A stretch of 64,000 bases of DNA from contig NC_068350.1 in assembly GCF_014633365.1 (NCBI RefSeq), positions 8,719,922 through 8,783,921 of the forward strand. Reading direction: 5' to 3'. Under the pieces are notes generated by a model. The model saw only the letters and a program-made list of their open reading frames with translations, did no database searches and was not told the origin of the DNA. A program made the position numbers and the translations under genes. Positions 12,701 through 21,839 of this stretch are shown piece after piece. Position 1 is the first letter of the stretch; each line of letters begins with the position of its first letter. The DNA is from Diospyros lotus. Lineage: Eukaryota > Streptophyta > Magnoliopsida > Ericales > Ebenaceae.

Positions 12701-15700
12701 TATATGTAAAATTTCTTATGACCATATATACTTTTATAACATATTCTTTAATTTTATTATAGTGATATTTTTGAAACAATACTGAATGTTGTCCGGTAAT
12801 ATTGTACCAATGCAATCTGGTACTTTGTCCAGTATTGTATTGCCAACTATGCTTATAATCTAAAATCTTTAATTCATGATTTTCTTCATTAATTTCTCAA
12901 ATACTCCAAAGCAACGGAGTGTTACACATAAGATGGTCTCACATTCCACAACAATAATTACAAGCTTTAATCTGATTAGGTGGGTTCGACTACATGGGTT
13001 CTAGATTTTTTCAATCAGCTCTATCCATGGTCATATCCTATGTAAGACCATTATATCCTATGTTAAGAGTTTTCCTCTTTTAGTTGTAGGAACTATAGTG
13101 TATGGAGGATACTTTTAAATATAGTCGCAACCCTTTGTGATCATAGGTTTGACCATCAAAATATATTGTGAACATAGAATGGAGAATAATAACTTTAGAG
13201 TCCTTTGTCTCTACATGAGATAATAACTCTTTTAACTTAGTGAATTCATTATTTATTCAAGGGGAGGAATCAAGTTGCAACGAGAGAAAAAATGGTTATA
13301 CAGAGGTATTTACACAACAATGATAGAATGCTGGGACTCATAAAAGGTACAATGGCGGTAAAATTATGTGCTGCCATATCCAGCACACTTGGCTTTGTTT
13401 GCTTTGGAGAAGCAAAAGAGCATCATTTTGTATTGGATATCTTCATAATAATCTCTTAATGAGAAAAGAAAGGGTAAATAATATAGTTGGGCCTTCTGTT
13501 TGTACTTCAATTTGTCTTATAGAAACTATTAAACTTTTAATTTTGTTACAATTTAGTTCCTCTTTAAAAAAAATTTTGTCGGACTCTATTAAAAAATTAT
13601 CACATTGTGGATATATAAAATAAAAAAAATAAAAAATGAAAACAAATAAGTACTGGTTGTCGGCAACTGTCACTAACTTTTTGAAGATTCTATTCTATAC
13701 ATACATATATATATACATACATAGTTTCACATATATATGAAATTGCAGTAAAATTTTGGTAGGCAAAGAGAAGAATCTCTTTGATTTTGGCAGGAATTTT
13801 CTGAGAAATTAAAGGAAAAGTGACTTGGAAGAAAAGCCAACAATTTTTGAATAAGAAAGAACCCAACAATGGGTTCTTCCACTGTTGGGTCAGTAGCGGT
13901 GGCTCTTGGCAATCACTACTTTTGTATTTTTCATTTTCTTTATTTTATGTATCTTCTATATCATAATTTTTTGAAGGAATTTTTAATAGGGGACTAAATT
14001 GTAACAAGATTAAAAGTTTAATGTTTGTTAATAGACAAGTTAAAATACACAGACTAATTTGTTACGAAGCATAAAGTTTAGGAACCAATAATGTTGTTTA
14101 CCCAAAAAAGTACGAAGCCAAGTACTAAATGCATCTGCTGGTCTTCCTTACTCCATGGAAAAGAAATACCTGATCTCATGATTATTTATTATTTATTCAC
14201 TTGGACTTAATAAATACATCTTTGTTTGAAGAAGCTCTTGGCTTTCCTAACAACCAACGAAAACATGCTAAACCTTAATCCCACTTGGAGTGTGCCGTGT
14301 GGTCGGTGACATGGATTCTAATGATTTCTGTGATCCCATTATAATCCATGTTATACTTCAGACTTTCTCACCTAATTTTTTTTTTAAGTTTTTAGTTTTC
14401 CTCCACTCCTTTGCTACACACTTCTTTCATTTTATTCACTCCCCTTACAGGAACATTTATTTTTATTCTTCTTGTTTGATCAAATTATCTTGATTGAGTC
14501 ACACATATCTCAATAGGAGGCACATATTACAGATAACTTCTAATTTTGTCTTTTCTTGTATGGCCGCACATTCGCCTAACTTCCTCATCTCATTTACGCA
14601 TATTTTGCACATGCTAATACTTCATTGCCCAACATTTTGTGCCATACAATAGTGTTGATTTTATAGTTATTTGATAAAACTTCTCTTTTACCTTTAAAAA
14701 AGGATCCTACAGCTCTATAAAGCACCAGAAACACTTCTCCATTTTAATCATCATGCCTTAATTTTGTGAGTAACATTTTTAATATCGTTGTCATCTTTTT
14801 GGATAATTACTTCAATATCTTTGAACTGATTTTTCTTAGAGTGACTTGATTTTCAAGTCTCACCATAACATTATTAAAATCTCTAGTTTTACTAAATGTA
14901 CGTTCCATACATTTGGTTTTGGATCTGCTCAACTCGAAGCCTTTGGATTTTATGGCGTCTCTGTATATCCTGGGCTTTTTTCCTCCATCCACCAAGACAA
15001 TATTTCATTTTCAATGTCTGTTTGGCAATTTTTCTTGAATTTCCCTTTTGCCAAAATGTGTTTTGTTCACTGGAAGTTCTTTGTTAATCTATTGCGTGCT
15101 TGTAACTATCTTGGGCTTGCCAACAATAAAATATAAATTATTATTGCTAAATATGAATAGATCAACAATTACCTTCTTTTTCTTTTGATAATTATTTGGA
15201 AAGTCATGTCCTATAGGTCAAAGAAGGGGGCTATGATACCAAGGTGAACGAAACAGTCAATATCGTCACGGCAAAAACAACAGAGATTGGACAGAGGACA
15301 TGGGGAATCATGAAAGGGGTCATGGCATTGGCCTCACAGAAGGTGGAAGAGTACACCAAGGACGGTGTTAACTGGAAGGCTGATGGGTGGCAAGGAAACG
15401 AGAGTGGAGGAAACGGGTACTATCAGGAGTTTTCACACGAGTCAAAAGGAGGATGGAATTCTGGAGGAGGGCAATCCTCGTCTGGTTCACATTTTAATTC
15501 TGCCATTTCGGGCTCTTGGGATGATTGGGACAGCAAAGACAATAGAAAAGGTGATTCACATTTTAATTCTGTTAGTTCAGGCTCTTGGGATGATTGGGAC
15601 CACAAAGACAATAGAAAAGCCGAACCTGCTAAGGGTGCAGCACCTACCAATGGGGATGCCTGGTCCGGTTGGGATGATGAAAAAGATGATGGATTTGATA

Positions 15701-15786
15701 ATTTTTACCAGAGCGCACCTAATGTCAAAGCTGTTGGCCAGAATGGAAAATCAGATGACAAGTGGACTGATGGCGGCTTTCTTTAA
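738..15786 (+). CDS. AGD7: ArfGAP domain protein, AGD6/AGD7 type (three exons)
   Basis: Exons 738-1520, 1611-1700 and 15217-15786 join in phase 0 to give 480 codons. The donors are GTGAGT and GTACTT; the acceptors are TGTGCAG and CTATAG. The ATG has A at -3 and G at +4. Residues 1 to ~120 form the ArfGAP domain: a C4 zinc finger CX2CX16CX2C (C19, C22, C39, C42) and the arginine finger at R47. Exon 2 and the start of exon 3 carry the conserved segment with VNETVN and GIMKGVM, and the tail is rich in Gly/Ser and WDxWD motifs. Known for the family: it stimulates GTP hydrolysis on Arf GTPases and works at the Golgi in vesicle traffic (Arabidopsis AGD6/AGD7, about 456-459 residues). The length fits; AGD6 versus AGD7 cannot be decided here. 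Exon 3 carries an in-frame 69-bp duplication. The 13.5-kb second intron is odd, but its splice sites are intact. Confidence 0.93.
3409..4355. mobile_element. Non-autonomous repeat with GC-rich, GAGGC-type ends
   Basis: The left part (3409-3535) is rich in words such as GCGAGGTGC, GCCTGGGCGCGGC and GCATGAGGCAC. The right part (4255-4355) has GCTTGAGGCTCATGC and CCTTTGACAATCATG. The ends are loosely complementary (GTTGTAAAACGG against CCTTTGACAAT). Plant genomes carry common non-autonomous repeats with this wording, often placed with hAT-like elements, but I cannot prove the superfamily because no target duplication is clear. The centre is a minisatellite, listed separately. Confidence 0.4.
3750..4140 (+). 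repeat. Five-copy ~85-bp minisatellite
   Basis: The word CTTCTAAT recurs at 3753, 3843, 3926, 4012 and 4095, giving spacings of 90, 83, 86 and 83 bp. Each unit has a T-rich run, CTTCTAATTT..TTGCAATT and then GAAGAAACTAATTG, so each unit is itself a small inverted repeat (TTCTAATT against AATTAGAA). The copies are diverged. Confidence 0.75.
4690..5545 (-). mobile_element. RTE-type LINE fragment, reverse transcriptase part
   Basis: Read on the minus strand, the decayed frames give landmarks of an RTE-clade non-LTR reverse transcriptase in order: a [18 protein letters not shown] stretch, a KAYD stretch, a block ending [11 protein letters not shown], then [11 protein letters not shown], which corresponds to the catalytic FADD box (here FVDD), and a VRLGNQV stretch. 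Frameshifts and stops are frequent, so it is dead. The 5' part of the same element lies at 8389-8830, on the far side of an LTR element that inserted into it. A second copy of the family is at 14490-15010. Confidence 0.75.
5546..5907 (+). repeat. 5' LTR of the gag-only element
   Basis: 362 bp, TGTCAT..ATGACA. It contains a TATA-like GTATATAAGG at 5705-5714 and a C/T-rich downstream part with TTCTCCCGGTTCTCCC. The 3' partner at 8009-8388 is clearly homologous with point and small indel differences, so the insertion is not recent. Confidence 0.85.
5910..5921 (+). other. Primer-binding site, initiator Met tRNA type
   Basis: TGGTATCAGAGC lies two bases after the 5' LTR. This is the usual plant retroelement site for priming minus-strand DNA from initiator methionine tRNA. 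Confidence 0.85.
6731..7965 (+). pseudogene. Decayed gypsy gag with CCHC-like knuckle
   Basis: The frame opens near 6731 with an acidic, Met-rich N-terminus, is broken after 6967, and resumes at 7070. Residues such as [12 protein letters not shown] and [10 protein letters not shown], then [14 protein letters not shown], are typical of plant Ty3/gypsy gag (retrotransposon gag family). Past 7342 the frame continues with only isolated stops to about 7770. There a duplicated ~20-bp stretch shifts the frame, after which a zinc knuckle [14 protein letters not shown] appears (about 7830-7875). Most stops are TAG and sit where glutamine is likely in relatives, with one TGA where arginine is likely. 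The product would be a nucleic-acid-binding capsid protein; this copy cannot make it. Confidence 0.8.
8009..8388 (+). repeat. 3' LTR of the gag-only element
   Basis: 380 bp, starting TGTCATGACCC and ending CCATGACA; homologous to 5546-5907. A short purine-rich stretch (TAGGAAAAAT) lies just before it and may be the remnant of the polypurine tract. Confidence 0.85.
8389..8830 (-). mobile_element. RTE-type LINE fragment, 5' part of the split element
   Basis: On the minus strand, frames here read [17 protein letters not shown] and then [15 protein letters not shown]. These match the conserved stretch upstream of the RT domain in plant RTE LINEs, where a KERW.EYFEKLFNE-like motif is usual. The strand and order fit the RT part at 4690-5545 if the LTR element between them is removed. 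It is too broken to be a coding gene. Confidence 0.6.
9286..9452 (-). mobile_element. tRNA-derived SINE, antisense
   Basis: Read on the minus strand, the sequence starts GAGCCTTGATAGCAACGATAAGGTTG (A-box region), has a B-box-like GTTCAAGTTAT (complement of 9386-9396), then ACAGACTCTTTCTAAAGCAAG and a tail. The layout and words match a very common eudicot tRNA-derived SINE, in which the A-box part reads GCGCAACGGTAA. This copy is diverged. It is non-coding and depends on LINE machinery. Confidence 0.65.
9943..10666. mobile_element. hAT-like non-autonomous repeat with GTGTGCA termini
   Basis: The left end reads AGGTGTGTGCACGGTTTTG and the right end, reverse-complemented, AGGGGTGTGCATAATTTGG: imperfect inverted termini. 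The interior is AT-rich but has repeated GGTTTGGTTTGG / CCAAACCAAA words near both ends (9955-10110 and 10500-10645). It contains no ORF. This end type is common for hAT-type MITEs in eudicots. I could not find a matching 8-bp target duplication, so the superfamily is a guess. Confidence 0.55.
12348..12479. repeat. Inverted repeat with 28-bp perfect arms
   Basis: Bases 12348-12375 and 12452-12479 are exact reverse complements over 28 bp. Imperfect pairing extends inward through ATTATCTTTTT / AAAAAGATAAC and TTGTAATTTT / AAAATTACAA, and a little outward to 12337 and 12488. The unit could fold into a single long hairpin. It is most likely a small MITE. Confidence 0.75.
13472..14103. mobile_element. 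Long-TIR foldback element
   Basis: It starts GGGTAAATAATATAGTTGG and ends, as reverse complement, GGGTAAACAACATTATTGG. Similarity between the arms continues inward for over 100 bp (AACTATTAAACTTTTAATTTTGTTACAA region at 13524-13555 against its complement near 13990-14030). The centre (13640-13960) is not repeated. There is no transposase. GGGTAAA ends with long arms occur in plant Mutator-like and related MITEs. No clear 9-bp target duplication was found. Confidence 0.65.
14490..15010 (-). mobile_element. RTE-type LINE fragment, C-terminal RT part
   Basis: On the minus strand the frame at 14995-14807 reads through [20 protein letters not shown] and a following VRLENQV stretch. Then come broken frames with LLYGTKCWA and [10 protein letters not shown]. 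These are the landmarks at the 3' end of plant RTE LINE ORFs, in the right order. It overlaps in family position with part of the 4690-5545 copy, so it is a second, separate insertion. The last 200 bp before exon 3 hold nothing I recognise. Confidence 0.75.
15487..15624 (+). repeat. In-frame 69-bp tandem duplication inside ArfGAP exon 3
   Basis: TCACATTTTAATTCTG occurs at 15487 and again at 15556, and similarity continues through the WDDWD and KDNRK codons. The period of 69 bp equals 23 codons, so it adds one extra WD-rich unit without breaking the frame. Confidence 0.9.
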
Positions 15787-16563
15787 GGTTAGTACACTAT
15801 GATCAAATTTCTTGCCCTTTTTTATTCCTCTAATTTTTTTGGGTCAGGACCTCAATAGAATTTTCCTTTGCACCCAGTTGGGAAGGATTTTCTATCAGAG
15901 AATAGTTTACATATATGTATAATTGTGAACACCCGTGGGCTAAATTGCCCAACACAAGAGGACATCTGCTTGCGTTGAGTGTGTTGAGGATTACTGTTTG
16001 TGACTTGTGAATTTAGATTGCTCTCAAATTTGTAACTGTAGTTCAATGGATTTCTTATAATTTCCATCAATTGTACTTATTATTTTTTTTCTCTTTAAAC
16101 CGGTGCATCATGTGATTTGAATGGGGTTCTTAGTAATTGCAAGATTTCCGTTACTTCAGGACAAGGTATTGTTAGGCATATGATACCAAAAATCACCACC
16201 AGTACTACATATTCTACTTCCACTCTCAAGAGTCAGTCAAGATGGTCGTAGTTATAGAGGTTCTGTATTTCTTCTTTTTTAGTGGGTAAAAGATTCTGTA
16301 TACCATACTATAGCAGCCCAAAAATGAGGTGTTCTCGACAATCTAATCTCATGGTCAAAGAATTAAACATTGAATTGTGCAAGTGAGCACTAATTTTATT
16401 GCTGTAAATTGTCGATTATTCCCTCCAACAAGAAATCCATCGTTATCTGCTGACGATTATTTCTTATTCATTTTACATGACCAGTAAGTATAAAAACTTA
16501 AGGGCAGCTAAATCTGCTACAACCACAAGAAACCATTACCTATATATATAGATTGAAAGGTCT
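15787..16563. other. Spacer between convergent ArfGAP gene and CHX20 pseudogene
   Basis: This should include the ArfGAP 3' UTR. I see no further ORF of note. There is no textbook AATAAA signal close to the stop. The spacer ends where the C-terminal codons of the inverted CHX20 copy begin. Confidence 0.5.
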
Positions 16564-19076
16564 TCACACTGCAGCATCCTTGTCCCAAATTTGTTTAGGC
16601 ACTTTGACCTCCTCCTGGTGGTGTTGAACCACTAACACGGAGGGCACCATTCCCTGCCCCGACGAAGCTAGCAGATCTCCGATGGGTCTGAGCTCCAGTG
16701 TCTCTGCATCCACCCCCGCCAGTTTTTCCGCCACCGCTGGTGGAAACCTCCCCGTCCCTACTATCAGCAGCTCATATTGCCTGCTTCTGCCGCTATACCC
16801 CCCTTTACCACATCGTTTGTCGTCGTCTGTCTTTGTGTACTCCGTTCCATCCCACCATCTCTAGAAGTCTCTCGTTGTTGTGTCGTCCGGTTCCTGATCA
16901 TACCCCACTAGTTAGCTTTGCTTATCTACAAACATGATCAGAAACGTACTCACAATCTTATTCTTACCTTCTCCGGCCATGGCAACTCTGTTTTCAGGAC
17001 AAATTTCTTGACAGTCACCTTGACTGCCGGATGCTCTGCCATCCTGCAGCCTAACCTCAATGCTTCGCGATTGTCAGCCCCCCCAAAGAATATGACACCC
17101 CCTTGTCCTCGCTGGGACTGTGTTGGCCGGTGCCTGATTCTGCTGGAATCACCGGTCCACGAACACCGCCACCGAGCACGGTGCATTCTTCAGCAGCCTC
17201 TGGTTAACCCCTCTCCAACTGTGCCCAACATTCTCCACTTGTTCTCCATCTCCTTTCTGTACGTAAAAAGGCAAGGTGATCATAGCCACCGTCTTCACCT
17301 TGGCAACGTGGCAGATGTCCTCATGCATCGAGGTCATGGGCCATGGCGGAGATTGCCGTGGTCGGCTGAACAGTTACACGGCCGAGGAGCTGGGTGTCAG
17401 CCTTAAACGCCGCCGCCATTTGGTGGTGAGCTGCCCCGGCCCCCATGAACCTGTACAAAAATGGGAAGCCATTCTTTCTGGCTCGTTGAACCATGAGGAT
17501 GGAGGACGGCCGCTCCATGAGCTCGACCAATTGCATGACGTAGAGTTTTAACGGCGGTGGAACGAGTTGTCTCTATGAGGTTGATGAGGGACGTCGAGTT
17601 GCCAGGGCCATGGACGCAGGCGAGCACGCGAAGTTCGTTTTGCATTTTCCCGGTGGCCGTGGATTTCTCTTCTCGCCGGCGATTGGCGGCACGGCAGCGG
17701 TCGGACGGTTTGTATATGGCCACGACTGTTGGAGTTGTCATGAAGGTGGTGACGAGTGCCATCATCACTAAAATTGCAAACATCTCGTCGTTAAGTACCT
17801 GTTTAATTTCCACATATTTAATTTGTCAAGTGTGAGATGATAATAATTAGAATAATATTCTAAGTCCTGGATCTCATTATACTGTAAGAAAGGACCCCCT
17901 AAAAATAGCATTTTTTAAAAATCAAATTCTATTAGTATTGCCGTGCATTGTGTTTGAGGGTGATCATACCCTACCAAATGGGGCATATCTGATTTTTTTT
18001 TTTTAAAAAAAACACCTTTTAATGTTTAATGCCAACAGAATAAAAAATAATTAAACACGTCACCCACCCCAAAAGACAAGAGACAGCCAAAAGAACAGAA
18101 TAAGACTGTTAAGGTATCAAATAATAACTAACACACCTCGTCTCTCGGGCATGAGGCAAATGTTTTCAAATTTTTTTGGGAGTGTTCGGAATTAACTTTT
18201 GGTAGAAACATAAATCTCTTATTTGGTGGAGTCTGAGCATGTCTTCGTTTGGGTGTATATAAATTTACGATCACACATTTAATTTATCTGCAGACCCAAT
18301 TAAGGGAAAGACAGGATTCCTCTAAAACTTGGGGGGGGGGGGGGGGGGGGGGCAGACATTAGATCATAAAAAAAAAAAATTCAAAGCTCACCTTCTCCCT
18401 GCGGATGTTGAGGACAATGGGCTCCACCAAGCCTTTGGTGTTCATCAACACGCCGAGCGTCAGCGATTCCCTCACCGGAATCCTGCACAAAATTGCCACC
18501 ACGAATGTCCCCAGAACCTTCCCGGCGGTGGCCGTCGATATCACCAACGCCAGCATCCCCCACGCCTCCACCCTCTGTATCTTTGCAATATCCGTCTTCA
18601 ACCCACTCGACACAAAATACAGCGGTAACAATAGCCCCGAAACGAAGTCTTCAATCCTCTTTGTCAATCTCCCGGCGAATTCCCCGCCTGTCGGTATCGT
18701 TAATCCGAAAATAAGCGCTCCAAAGATGGCGTGGATCCCTATGAGATCGGTCATGAAGCCGGCTACCATAACTCCAGCGAGGGTTAAGCATATGGATGCG
18801 TCGTCGGTGCAGTCGTGCCTCGGCGAGGACTTGGCCACCCACGTCGTCACCGGCCGAACGACGACAAGCATGAACGTGACGAATTCAGCGCCGGAGACGA
18901 GGATCCATACGGAGACCAAGGGGCTCTTGGGCTCACCGCCGCCGTTTCCAGCCAAGGCAACGTACGGCTAGTCCGAGGAAGATCCAGGCTGCGACGTCGT
19001 TGAATGCAGCGGCGGCTATGGCGGTCTCACCGACTTGCGTGGTGAGCAGCTTGAGCTCGGATCCTAGGGTTGCTAC
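16564..19076 (-). pseudogene. CHX20-like cation/H+ exchanger pseudogene, 5' truncated
   Basis: Minus-strand homology to the intact CHX20 gene at 32650-42216 runs from GSELKLL just upstream of the FNDVAAW motif (about 19076) to an open C-terminus ending at a TGA at 16564. Exon 1 and roughly the first 115 codons of exon 2 are missing. Pieces: 19076 to 18392 (membrane part; frame shifts near 18955), donor GTGAGC at 18391; acceptor at 17799; 17798 to 16968 (hydrophilic part, frame changes near 17540, 17335 and 17145, plus a stop after VFVDR); donor GTAAGA; then exon 5 to 16564 with at least one stop and a shift, ending in a clear IGDLLASSGQGM stretch. The membrane exon is not split where the intact gene has intron 2. 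The copy cannot make an exchanger. It probably arose by local duplication and later truncation. Confidence 0.9.
18331..18352 (+). repeat. 22-base G homopolymer
   Basis: An uninterrupted run of 22 G follows ACTT, in the 593-bp intron of the CHX20 pseudogene. Runs this long are rare in AT-rich plant DNA and are prone to length error in sequencing. Confidence 0.9.
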
Positions 19077-20363
19077 TAAATTATATACGGACCACATATA
19101 ATGGATTCAATGCAATTATTAACAAATATATATATATATATTTATATAGTTTCATTCCAAGCAAGAATAATTGATGGAAAACATGTGCTTTGGTTTATTA
19201 ATTATTATTATTATTATTATTATTTGGGTTTAATTAGGAGCGAGAGGGTGAATGGGCGAGTCTTGTCTTGTAACTTTCAAGCTTGCAAGTGGAATATTAT
19301 TATTATTGGTTGATTCTGGCTGGCTGGCTCAATTACCTACTATTGTCTTCCTTACTTAAACGGGTTTTTGCCCAACTTAAAAAGACGGATTTTTGACCTA
19401 CGTACGTGTGTATTAAGAGCATGCATATTTAATAATTAGTTTCTAATTGTTTTACCCCCTAAGTTTAGATCCCTTTAATTACTCAATATAATTCTTCCAT
19501 AATGACGCAACTTTCTAACTTAAAATAGCCACTTGAATTAATTAAAGACTAGAATTAATGTAACCGTACGTGCCATGCAGACTCTGCCAGTCTTGACAAG
19601 CTGGTAATCAATCTCAAACGTTTTTCTTGAAATTCTTTACTTTTAAGTAGCCCGAATTTCGTGATTTTTTATTAAGTCATTTTCCTAGCTAAAACATAAT
19701 AAACTAATTAAGTTAATTAACTCGACGCTTTTCTATTAAGTCCTTAACCACGCACGATTATCATGATCCATGTATCGAGAGTAAGGAATATTTGTTGATG
19801 AGGTGTCAAAATGTTAGATCCCCTAATGATCTAGAGTCTCCTAATTAACTATTTTCCTTTTTGATTTATAGAAATACGTACGCTTATATTTTAGTATATA
19901 AGCCATATTTTGACTGATGATGTGGCGGGGACCCCCTAAGTATGTCTAGAAGTAATGTTTTCCATCCATTCATAATTGATTTTTACATTTAAGTTTCCAT
20001 TCTTATGGACTAAATCTAATTTGCTAATTTCTAACCGATTAATGCATTTAAATCCCCACTATAGCACTTTAAATCTTTGTGGCTACCTCTCACCTTCCGA
20101 GGCATGTTTAGATATTCCACAACTATAGTAGGCAACTGATCATCTACACCCTTTTTAATGGATTAATTAATTTCTAGGCTTCATCATCGTCGGCTTGTAA
20201 GTAGATTTTTATTCTAGTCTTCCAATAAATTAATGTAATTAGTTGTATTAATTAAATAATGGTTGCCTATTTGTGTACTGACCTTTAGCAGTTTTATTTT
20301 CGATAATAATAATTGCCATTCTTAGTTTATGATGTTAAATAAATTATAAATACAAATTATATA
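19077..20363. other. AT-rich intergenic DNA
   Basis: No coding signal was seen. It holds an (ATT)n microsatellite (about 19198-19224), a short TA run (19127-19141) and several ACGTACGT-type words. The break point of the truncated CHX20 copy lies at its left edge, and no transposon end is obvious there. Confidence 0.6.
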
Positions 20364-20700
20364 CATGCTCTAATACCACTTAATGCCTAGAAAAATAACC
20401 CCGAGATGAGGAGTGAATTAGGTTTCTAGTTTAAAAAAATTCTTTCTAAGTTTTTTATCTTTTAAAATTGAGTTTGATGTGTGCTTTGTTGATGAATAGA
20501 TATGTGCAGTGGACACAACAATCAAGTACAAAAACATATAAGATTTTATAAAAATCCAACTTTTTAAGAGCTCGTGTCCACTCTCTTCAAATCTCTTCAA
20601 ATCAAGAACTTGAAGATTCCATTAAAGTGGATAGAAACCCTATTTTTTGTACATAAGCTAAAACCTTGATTGCATAAATTAAGATCGCCTCACATGCAAG
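20364..20700 (-). mobile_element. Copia-type LTR end with primer-binding site
   Basis: The complement of 20364-20378 reads TGGTATTAGAGCATG, one base off the initiator Met tRNA primer site. To its right, TGCCTAG..GAGATGAGGAGTGAATTAGG is, in complement, the AATTCAC..CCTC..-type LTR end seen in SIRE-like copia elements. The same layout is present at 56500-56560. Hence this is the 5' LTR end of a minus-strand element whose interior, to the left, is gone or unrecognisable. Confidence 0.5.
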
Positions 20701-20744
20701 TGAATTAAATAAAAATACTAACTCACAACTATTTTATTTAGATT

Positions 20745-20900
20745 AGCAGTCAGTTGGGAGAGGTGGGCTAGCCTAGTTCTCAGGTTCGAATCCTCCTCTA
20801 GTGCAGTTGTTCGTGGATTATATCCGAGTTTATTCCTTATCACTGAATAAGTCAGGTGGTGGGGGGTTCGTAAGGGGCATAATCCCAAGAAAAAAGATTT
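20745..20900 (+). mobile_element. tRNA-derived SINE fragment
   Basis: A perfect RNA polymerase III B box GGTTCGAATCC lies at 20783-20793, preceded by GGTGGGCTAGCCTAG (A-box region) and followed by a non-tRNA body with GGTGGGGGGTTCG. No cloverleaf can be folded, so this is a SINE and not a tRNA gene. Confidence 0.6.
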
Positions 20901-21839
20901 GTGTAGCAACTAAAGCGTTACACACTTGACAGCTTTGGAACTTTGAATGCTTTTAGCTTTGAATGCACTAAGAGCTGAATAAGTTGCTTTCAACACTGGT
21001 GTTTGATGGATACATATACTTTTCTTACCAGAAATCCAATCGTTGGAGGGATATCCTTTGAACAACTTGAAATTTGAAAATCTACTAAGTCATTTTCAGT
21101 CTAAAGAGAAAAAAATTTCGTTCTAATTAACATTACAAAGAAACATAGCTCAAAGAAGACTTAGTCAAATTAGCAATAGGATATTTATAATTAATTAATG
21201 ATATACATAAGAGGAGAAATAGCAACATGGAGGTCTACAATCATATTCAAAAGAATAGATAAAGAACACCATGTTATGAGCAAAGAAAATTAATGAGATA
21301 GATTTGGGTCATAAATAACTTTTATGAATACGAAAAGAGTGTAGTTCTAAAATATAAAATGCCTTGCAAAATGTGAGTAAAAAGAATTAATAGATGTGGT
21401 ACAAGGGTCTAGTTGTAGACTTTATAGATGCTTTAGTGATGGCATTTATGCCTTTGACAAAACTATAGGTTTATTTTATGTTACAAATTAGGAAACATTT
21501 TAGACTTTGGAAAAAATAGGTAAAATAACATGTGAAATTTTTTTAAATGGTTAGATCAATGAGGGTTAAAATAAGAAGAGAATAGGTAGTGTTGAGAAAT
21601 TTGTATTTTGATTTATGAAGAAAATAATTTTAAAAATTTTTCTTTCAGTAAATTTGGTTTATGGATGATTTTTAAAATATTTTTTTAAATCATTTTAAAT
21701 TGGAGAACCTCATACTCATATACACATATATATATATATATATATATCCTTTAAATATGATTTTGTATCAATTGAGCATGATGTTAAGTTTTTGAGAAAA
21801 TACTTTAGAAAAATTGGCTAAGTATAAAAATTCCTTTAC

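Larger units (their letters stand above)
1701..15216 (+). other. 13.5-kb intron 2 of the ArfGAP gene
   Basis: This intron separates two exons whose reading frames join exactly in phase 0. It holds most of the repeats listed between 3.4 and 15.0 kb: a repeat with GC-rich ends, an RTE LINE split by a gag-only LTR element, a SINE, a hAT-like repeat, two inverted-repeat elements and a second LINE fragment. The stretches 1701-3400, 8830-9285, 10667-12336, 12489-13471, 14104-14490 and 15011-15216 show no gene I recognise. In 1790-2150 a ~190-bp unit (containing TTTAGATTTTCTT and GCTTGCACAAC) is loosely repeated two to three times. The ORFs at 11060-11287 (-) and 11277-11552 (+) match no family I know. 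Confidence 0.85.

Noticed and set aside
15365..15802. 145-codon plus-strand ORF
   Set aside because: Alternative frame of ArfGAP exon 3. The other frame has the conserved residues and joins exon 2 in phase.
18405..18971. 188-codon plus-strand ORF
   Set aside because: Antisense shadow of the membrane part of the CHX20 pseudogene.
20745..20900. Possible tRNA gene with a perfect B box
   Set aside because: No acceptor stem or cloverleaf can be formed, and the downstream body fits a SINE.
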